Of a stretch of 64,000 nt of DNA, positions 55,211 through 64,000 are shown in pieces (position 1 is the first letter of the stretch; every line of letters begins with the position of its first letter). The stretch is taken from positions 62,001 through 126,000 of the forward strand of contig MCGO01000057.1 in the NCBI GenBank assembly GCA_002104985.1, read 5' to 3'. The position numbers and the translations under genes were made by a program. This stretch comes from Rhizoclosmatium globosum. Its lineage: Eukaryota; Chytridiomycota; Chytridiomycetes; Chytridiales; Chytriomycetaceae. A model generated the notes under the pieces. That model saw only the letters and a program-made list of their open reading frames with translations, was not told where the DNA came from and searched no databases.

Positions 55211-58200
55211 ATGGATGCTGATCTCCCATGTTCCTGTTGCCTCCTTGAAGGCAACACGGACGACACCACACTCGTGCTTCTAACTGGGAATGAAGGTCCA
55301 GGCCCTGATGACTCCGCACATGCTCTGATGCTGCACATTAACGCGCTCTATGGTGGTTAGTTAAAGCGTGCATTAAGAATACCTTAGTCACCACTCCAAC
55401 ACCAATTAAACAAACACATACAGGCTCGCTGGACACCCGAATCTCTGCTGGATGCTTTCTTGCCTGTGCCCAACTACGCCTCAGCAGTCCAACGGACCAA
55501 AAGCCACACTCAGTGATTGCCAAAGACCCGCCTCCAAAGGAAAAAGACCTCTACTTCCCCTTCGCCAAAATCAAGCCATTAAACATCAATCTGGGTCTGC
55601 TGAAGCCGGATCCCGCCCTGGCTGCCTCCCCGAGCACCCAGGCAAATCTCGGTGGTGGTGGTGGTGGTGGTGGTGGTGGTGCCAAACACGCAGCCTCTCC
55701 GAACTCGAACTTCCCTTTAGCCCAAATCAACAACAATCATCCACATCGAATTGTCGTTAAACTTATTGCCGACTTTGCTGCTCAGGCCGCTCTCCTGCAC
55801 AAAACATTAGCCACTTCCACATCATCAACTGCATCTCCGTCTGCTGCGGGCCCACCACCAACTCCCGATGCAAATGCAAATGCAAATGCGAACGTAGAAC
55901 GCCTAGTCGCTCTAAAGGACGCGTTGACTGCCCTTCGATGTGTCGATATTCTTGCTCGATTCGAAGATGATGCAGATGCTGTTGTAAAACATGGAGCTCT
56001 TGCCGCTGCTCTTTCTCTCATTCGCCTATTTACCAGTAAAACCTCCTTTTTTCATTATTATAAGGTTTTTTATTAACGAAGACTTCCTAGCTTCAAAATC
56101 GGCACCAGAAGACGATCCTGCCCTCGCGAACGTTGTTCTCAACATGTGGAGAGACATTCTTTGTACCGCTTTGGCTCTTGTCTCGCGCATCCTTCGAGGT
56201 GCTCATCGCTGGTCAAGTTTCCTTAAACAAGGGAAAATCACTGGTTCCTCTCCGCTCAGTCCAACCTCCTCTGTTGTGAATGGAATCTACGAAGCAATCA
56301 TTCAGCTTCTTAAATATGTGTTCAACGATTCGTCCTCCATTTCGAAATCGCATCAACTTCGAGCTGATATTGCCATGGCGTCTATTGTCACACTCAGTAT
56401 TGCCGTTGTTTCTTCTCTATCCGTCCAAAATTCCTTATTGGCGTCACCAGAGGCTCTAGCTCTATTAACAGCCACCTGCTCAAAATTCCCTGCAATCGAT
56501 CCACAATGCGTTGAATTGAATTTGGCAGCAAGTCATTTGATGGTATACCTCTCTCTCATAGCGCCCCCAGAAGGCTCCCAAAAGCGGGTCTTGAGTGATG
56601 CTGCAGGGATCAGCATCGTGTCACTCTTAAATTCCATCACATCTACGCCAGCAGATGTTTTGGATGCAAAAACAAGCAACACCAATAACGTGTCGAAAGA
56701 TTTTGAGTTTGCATTGTCGTTGATTGAGAAGCGGCAGGGAATTCAACAGCCCTTGTATGTCGAAGATGCTGTGCTTAAAATTCTGTGTGGAGAGGATGGA
56801 GGCACTATTTTAAACCAAGGAGTAGACTTGCTGGGCATCTTTGGACGTTGCGTGTTGGGTCTTTTAATTGGATTTTGTGATGTACGGGTTTGGGTGCTGA
56901 ATAGTCACGAAGCCGAAGATGACTTGGAAGTCGTTGTGAGTGATTCGGAAGTCATGTCCAGAATCCGTGGTGTGACAAAAACTCTTTTTGCGAATACGAG
57001 ATCTGAGGGAGAAGGAGGTGTTCTGTTCCGCCTTGCTGTGATCGAATTCCTTGGGGCTGTGTTTGAAGTCGGTGTTAATGCGTCGAGTGAAGAGGAAACA
57101 AACACGTTGAATCTGAAACGCGCCGTTTGCTTGGCTGTGATGGATCAATCAGACGCATGGAATGAGTTGTTGGGGTTAAAGTACTATTTACATCCCACAG
57201 TGAACGTCAAACACTTGGTTTTGACATTTATCATTGAAGCGGCTGCATTACCGGATACTTCAAATGCTGGTCTTATTCTCAATTTGTTGCAAATGGCTTC
57301 CGATTCTGAAGCTATTGCCATGAAATTTGTCGCAATTCGAACAATCTCTGCCGTTGCACAATGTTCTCGCTCATCTATGGATAGAACAATTGAAGCACTC
57401 ATCAAACTAAACTTCCTCGAGCATTTGATTCCTATCATTTCAACTGCATCCACTGAAGACTTGGAAACACTGGATTTAGCCAAAGCTATGCTTTCTTTCA
57501 TCAACTTGATTTCAAAAACTAGTTTCAAAGCAGCCTTGTACATTTCAGAACATCCTCGTACTCGTAATTTCTTGCTTGGATGCGTTACACTGTCAGTCAA
57601 GAAAGTATCCCCTGAGTTTATATCGTTGGGTTATAATGTTGTTCTGGCACTGATGGGTACGCTTCTCTCTGCATCCGAGAAGCTAGTGAATTCTACTACG
57701 TCACATTCAAGCACAGAACCGAAATCAATTATGCTGGCATGGATCAACAATTATATGTGTTCGTTTGGACTTCAAATTGAATCCGTGATGGAAATCGACA
57801 TCCATCTTCGGCTATTGAAAGGATTGCGTTCCGTTATGAAGCTATTTCCAAGCGGTTCTTTGGAGAGAGGACGTATTCGCAGTCGACTAGTGGAGGCGAA
57901 AGTTTTGGAGCGACTGGTTGGATTGTTCAGTGTCAAGTTTGTGGACAAGGTTTTGACGCCATCTCAGCAAGTCACACCACTCTCAAATCCCCCAGAGACA
58001 CCAACTTCTCCCACCGCCATATCTCCTTCCTTTTCAGCTCTAAATATCTCTGAATATATGGTTCGTATTCACTCTCATGCTCTGATGGCGACGATTGGTT
58101 CGTTCCTCACAGGAAGTCTTCTCGCCAACCGCTGCTTTAAATCCATATCCGGATTTGATGAAATCAAGCATCGCTTATTCGGAGCTGAGGATGGTTGGAA

Positions 58201-61200
58201 AATGTGGCCAGGATTTCTCAACGATATGATTGGATTACTGGTTCCCAAGACGATGCGAACTGTCCCAGATGATTTCAAGTCGAGCGTACAACGTGAAGAT
58301 GAGAGCGGCGCAGTTTTAGAAATTTCAAATGTGCTCGTTATTCGTAACTTGTCTGTGCTGGAGCCACTACTTATTATGTTTGGAAGCTGTGATGATGGCA
58401 TGCGTCTTCGTTTGTTGGACTATCTAGAGAAATTAGCAAATGGGCATGAAATGAATCGCGTTTTGATGACTCAAGCTGGAGCTGTAGGAATGCTGTTGAA
58501 GAATGTTTTGAGTAAAGTCGAAGGATTGGAGCAGTTGGAGAAATTCATCAAGCTTTTCGAGGTATCTGTCCCTTTGTAATGTTCTTATCTTTTACTCAAT
58601 TTTTTTAAAGGTAGTTGCAAACTATTCCATCTCCGTGGCAGAAGCCAAGTATTTGTTTCGAAGCCTTCGACACTTTGAAACGTTCCGATTGGATACTCCT
58701 GAACATCAACCACAGCCCCTCGTTCGAACACGCTCTTTATCACTCAACTCGATTAACACTCCACCGCGGTCTTTGTCGCGGCGACCTTCAGGAAGTTTGT
58801 TTGACGGACGTAGCAACACTCTCTGCCTTCCATTTTACTATGACTCGTTACTTAAATGCGTCTTGAAATTGTTTCAACGCAAAGATCCCGACCTTGACAT
58901 GTTTTACTTTTCGGGTCGCAACAGTGGTCTCATTTTACCAGAAGTCGAAAAATGGCCATCTCCGGCTGGATACTCTTTCATTGGATGGATTAAAATTCAA
59001 GATTACACTACCGCAGCCGTTTCTACAACTGCTGCAAGCGAAAGTACGGGCTTGAAGATGCTTTGGAGTATGAGAGCTGAAAATGGAGATGGAGTTGAAT
59101 TGGCAATCGTTAAGAATGTTGTGACGTTATTCATATATCGTTCTGGACAATCTTATTCGTTGGCGGCGAGCGATATTCCTTTAATTTCTAAAAGGTCAGT
59201 CTCGATTTTGTTTAATCGGGTTCTTATCACATTTTTCAGGTGGTACTTTATTAATGTTTGCCATACGGCACCGAAATTACCGTGGTATGCAAATCCAGAA
59301 GCAACAATTTACATCAACGGAGTTGCTCGCATTACAGCTAAGCTACCATATCCAGATACCAGGGCCCATTCATTCAACAGAATCGGTGCTGGTGGGTTTG
59401 TGGGTCAACTGGTTCAAACGCCAAGTAGAAAGAACTTTTTCCAACCGCAAGGAGTCTCAAACGACTCAATTCCTGATATCGGCGATGTACTTATCCAAGA
59501 TACAGCTGTTGCAACATGTTGTTCAAGTTTTTCTGGGCAAATGACTTGTGTATACTTAATGGATGATGTTCTCTCTGCAACTCAAGTTGAAGCTCTATTT
59601 AACATTGGCCCAGGACACTGTAGTCAGTTCAAAAGTGAAGATTTGTCATCTTTTCCAGATGTCGGAAAAATATTGTTTGATGGTTCGCTTAATCAAAAGT
59701 AGGTACAATTGCACCACAATAGTGATACTCATATATCTGTAGAATTATGTTGCAAGTATATCCTACCGCGACTCGTCATGGCAGTGTTTCTTCTGTGTGC
59801 TACGATATTGGACCACGCCATTTGGGCGATGTTGAAATGAGGGATGTCATTTCATGCTCATCCAAGTGCTTACAAACTGCTGTACATGCATTTGGTGGGA
59901 TTGAAGTGACGTTTCCTCTTATTTCCCACCTCAACTATGCAATTGAGCCTATTCCGGGCAACAATCTCAAACGAAGCTACGTAAATCCTCTGGATACTCC
60001 TATTGTAGTTCGCAACGGAAGACTTTCAATATTTTTGCAAATAATTGGATTGCTCTTGGCAAATGATATTGCACATATGGAGAGGTTTGCTGTTGTTCAG
60101 GGGCCCCGAATACTGTCTATGCTCCTTCAACAACAAGATGCTACTTTACTGAATATGAAGTCTCTGGATGCAATAATGGCGGTGGTAAAAATTGCGTCCG
60201 AAGTGTCGCTTATGTCACCTAAAATCGCGCCCGTCGGATCAGTCTTAGGCAGTTTGGGGGAAGAATTAGAGGTGACCAACGACGATAATTATTGTTTCCT
60301 TGCTAACTTGCTGCTTAGGAGTATTTGGTGTTCGAGTACCGGTTGTGGGCTCTAACAGACCTTTCTGTCCAACTACAGCATATTGAATTTCTTCAGCATT
60401 TCTTACTGGCAAACAACGAAACTCATCGATCAAAGTATGGTATAATATTCTTGACAGACCTGCTTGAGAAATTTTATTGGTCTGTACCTCCTGACTTCTT
60501 GCCTCCTGATGTCCTTGCCAAATTGATGTTAGGCCGGGTGGATGTCGCCGCTATATCCAAAATAAGAGAATCCATCTTCAAAATCATGAGTGATATGGTA
60601 ACAAATGCAGGAGGAATGCGCCCAGAAGAATGCCATAGGCTAGTCAACTCCTTGTGGACATGTCGTAATGACCCAATCCATATCCTCGAGATTCTTAAAT
60701 TTTTCATTGATCATTGTTTGGTGTCCACATCAAACTCTGTTTTGGAGAGCTTTTTGGCGACTGGGGCACCTGTTGAGGTGATATTGTGGTTAGCATTCCA
60801 TTCAGACAACGAGAATGTGCAAACTTCTGCGTTGAAATTGCTCCTTGTCTTGTTAAAAGTAAGTCATTGAGGTCTTTCGATTCATTTTTAACCTTTTCCA
60901 TAAGTCAACCAGAACACCTGAAAAATGTAAGAAAAAATTAAAGCTAGAAGACTTTCCCGGATCATTCGCCTCATCAAGTTTAACAACGCATCAATGCGGA
61001 TCTGCTATTGCAAACTGTTTGGCTCCACATCGGCTTTCAAAACATACATACCTTACCCTTTTGCAACTAGCAATTGAAGAGCAAATCGTGGATTGGTATT
61101 CAGACAAAACTGTTGTGAACCTTGCTGATATCCCCAACCTCACGATCGTAAATGGCGTCTTCTTATCTGCAATTTTGGATCTTTTATCCAAAGCCAAACA

Positions 61201-64000
61201 CCAGTCACAGCTTGATAAAGAAAAGCTGATTGGCACTGCTCTAGAAGATTTATTGTTTATCATCACCCGGAGTCCAGGAAATTCTGAACAACTGAGAAAG
61301 ATATATGGTTGGCAAACATATTTGGTTGACCTGATTCCGATTGGAGCTCAATCGATAACACCCACTGTTCAAGATGTTTTGAATGCAACAAGCTTTTCAG
61401 AAAAATTTGCAACATCAATGCTATCTCCCGTTGTCGAAAGTCCTATGGGACCAGCAAGCCCGAACACAGTCTTTCCTCTGTCGCCAGCAACCTCATCATC
61501 ATATGACGTTATTTTAGATCGTGTTGCTGATGTATTTTCGACAGCAGTATTGGATAGTTTCGTGAGTGATAGAAGAGTGTGGAGATTAGTGGAAGAAACT
61601 TTGGTTTTAGTGTGGATTTCCAAGCAAGTTGATGGTTTGCAGCCTGGAATGAAAATTATGGGTTCGATTCTGAAGGGAATGATGAGGAAACTGCGTTTTG
61701 ATATTCAGGGTGGTGTAGCTGATATGTTCACTGGAAATACTTTGGTAAGTTTGTATTTGAGAAAGCATAAATTAATATTTGGTAAAGGAAAACACGTACC
61801 ATTTGCTTAGCCTTGTGGAGGAGTTTTTATTCAGTTATCAGGACTTGTACGATGAAATCCTTGCTGAAGTGAACAACCTGGACTCTTTAAATACCTCTGA
61901 TCTCGGGACAGATTCTGGTTCGAAATCATATACTAAATGGTTTCAATTTAACTCTTGAAAATAGCCTCTCAACTGGAAGTGCTAGCTCAAAAATTCCACT
62001 TGAATCGAAAACACCGGCAAAGTACGGGAGTTCACGTTGCATATCCATTTCACGAAAACAGACATGTGGCTGAGGAATGTGTGGAGCTTATTGGAACTTT
62101 ACTTGAATTTGGAATTACGCACGTTCCGCTTTCTGACACAGCTGACAAGGTACTTAAATAATATATGTTTGCCAATTTGACCATATTAGACAGGCACACA
62201 CACGTCCTGGTGGAATTCCCCGCATCCAACTGCGCCTCCTTTTGAATGCTCTGTCGACAGGAAATCATGAAGTTTGGTCAACAATTTTACCTCAATTTAT
62301 GGCACTATTTGAAAAGCATGGCCAATCTTTTTGTGACGGGCAGTCAAAAAATGATATGGCTCACGTGTTAGCACAATTGACCGATGCGTACAAATTGTAA
62401 GGTCATTATGCTCCAATCATAAATTAACATTACATCAGGGCATTGAAGCGAACTGATGAAACAAATTCTGCGCATCCAACATCAAAAGCCATATTTCCTC
62501 TCTTTGATCTTGTTCTGCAACAATGGCAGGATTCAATATGTCAATTGTGGAAGTCCAAAGATGGATCAACATTGTCGAAAGAGCTTCTTGAACAAGCTGA
62601 AGTCAGTTTGGATAGTTTTAACACTCTTATCACTTCGTCGGCATGGCAAGCTCTGTATGACGAACATTTCTTCCCAGGCTCCAGAAAAGCCGAAGAAGAG
62701 GAGCTTGAATATATTCCTATCATCAAAAAACGATATTCCAAAATCGCTAAGCCAGTTATTCAAAAAGCGGGAAAGGAAGCTTTACTCGTTTCAAAAATGA
62801 CAACAAGTCTCGAGTCTCACTTAAAGATACTTCACAATCGCCGCGAATCAGATGCACATGCTCGTCTTCCTGATGTGTTAGCCTCTCAAGAGAGTGAAAA
62901 GCGACTAACGGCCCGAAGGTGGCTGGCGATGTTCCACCAATTAACTCAAGAACGTGGTATTTGGCTTCCGAAGAAAGTTGGGACAAGTCATTTTCAAACA
63001 ACATCATTTACTGGAGTCAAATGGAAGCTGGACAGAACTGAAAATAGTGTTCGAATGCACAAACGGCTTATTCCAAACTTCGAGTTTGATGATCATAAAG
63101 ATGCAGCGATGCGTCGTGACAAGTCGTATGCATCACGGGAGAACGTGGCTGCACCTGAAACCGAAGCAATTTCGGACTCGTCTTTGGCGAACATGACGAT
63201 TGCTGAAAGAAAGAAGGCAAAGGTGGACAAACTCAAATCGCATTACAAACTTGGTGCATCGAACGACGAACTTCGACAAGTTTCCAACTCAATGGGGGCG
63301 TTAAATGTAACAGAAGAGGATTTAGTGGAAGAAGACTGGGATATGGTCAACAATGAGGAAATGTCCTCGATTAATGTAGACTCTGAGAACTTCTTGTTCA
63401 GCTGCGAATGTGAAATGATCTTGTTGATGACTGCAGTGAAAGGACGGCTAGAACTCACAGCCTCGAACATCACATTCTTTGCTGATTTGCGAGCTTCTGC
63501 TGCCAATTTAAGTGAATCAGATCAGAAGACATTAGTATTGTTGGCCGAATCAGAGGTCCTTTTACGTGAGAGACGATGGCCAATATCAAAGCTGCGAGAA
63601 ATTTACTTCAGACGTTATAAACTGCGAAATTCGGCTGTGGAGTTCTTCTTCGTGGATGGAGCGAACTGTTTCTTCAACTTCAAGACAGCAAAGCCAAAGC
63701 TCCGTTTGATGACATCAATCATTCGCTTAAAACCAGTAAATTTGAAAGTTGCAGATGTTCGAAATCCGGTTGAAATGATTGCCAAAAGTGACGTGACAGA
63801 ACGTTGGCAAAGGCATGAAATCTCCAATTTTGAGTATTTAATGCAACTGAACACGATTTCGGGTCGAACTAACAACGACTTGACGCAATATCCAGTATTT
63901 CCTTGGTATGTCTTACCTCACTGTGTCGGTTATATTAATGACTGTTAATAGGGTGCTCACTGATTACAAATCGGAGAAAATAGACTTGTCTGATCCATCT
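55211..64000 (+). CDS. Giant BEACH-domain protein (WDFY3/LvsA-like), 3' end outside window
   Basis: Exons in phase: 55211-55355, 55424-56035, 56082-58561, 58611-59194, 59240-59698, 59743-60271, 60319-60858, 60905-61744, from 61788 on, with later joins less sure around 61.9-62.4 kb. A Gly10 run sits at 55643-55680. Exon 3 is helical, armadillo-like. Exons 4-5 code a concanavalin-like lectin fold (WPSPAGYSFIGWIKI, ATIYINGVARI, GQLVQTPSRKNFF). Near 63.4-63.75 kb a PH-BEACH domain (WPISKLREIYFRRYKLRNSAVEFFF) is followed by the start of BEACH (FEYLMQLNTISGRTNNDLTQYPVFPW). The next exon starts at about 63951 and leaves the window. Relatives act in membrane traffic and autophagy. Confidence 0.9.

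Overview
The window reads as nuclear DNA of an early-diverging fungus, most likely a chytrid. Genes are dense, sit on both strands, and are cut by many short GT-AG introns (often 43-100 nt, some exons only 20-38 nt). Typical fungal proteins (APSES regulator, Ubc6, Nrd1/Seb1, YMC-type carrier, MRH4-type helicase) occur beside families that yeasts have lost but chytrids and animals keep (TMEM135, ALDH7, a BEACH giant, a Crinkler-like kinase, a Fanzor nuclease). This is inference from gene content; no species can be named.

Layout. 0-8.3 kb: a frame-broken Crinkler-like kinase (+), a membrane SH3 protein (-), two divergent methionine sulfoxide reductase A paralogues (-/+), and a mitochondrial carrier (-). 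8.5-11.6 kb: an intact nine-exon Fanzor (eukaryotic TnpB/OMEGA RNA-guided nuclease homologue) on the minus strand, preceded by a tRNA-like sequence and a 73-bp tandem duplication. 12.3-17.4 kb: a Q/N/S-rich protein (+), a low-complexity protein (-) and TMEM135 (-). 17.5-30.1 kb: a gene-poor stretch of decayed repeats and frameshifted coding remnants, including a truncated piece of the wybutosine enzyme TYW1 that interrupts one copy of a dispersed repeat. 30.2-64 kb: compact housekeeping DNA with MRH4/DDX28-like helicase (-), bHLH factor (+), Sec14/CRAL-TRIO protein (-), Ubc6 (+), an unrecognised large protein (+), ALDH7 (-), Nrd1/Seb1-like CID-RRM protein (-), a tandem pair of pyridoxamine-phosphate-oxidase family genes (+), a coiled-coil protein (+), an APSES regulator that also has AT-hooks and a GATA-like finger (-), and a BEACH protein (+) that runs off the right edge.

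The genes do not form one pathway. Several share mitochondria (carrier, helicase, ALDH7) or vitamin B6/redox repair (PNPO family, MsrA). Compact divergent promoters lie at 36.8-37.0, 47.57-47.71 and 55.11-55.21 kb. The main discovery candidate is the Fanzor gene: all nine exons keep frame and the three RuvC catalytic acids are visible, so it looks complete. Exon joins were made by eye from splice consensus and frame; joins stated as uncertain should be treated so.
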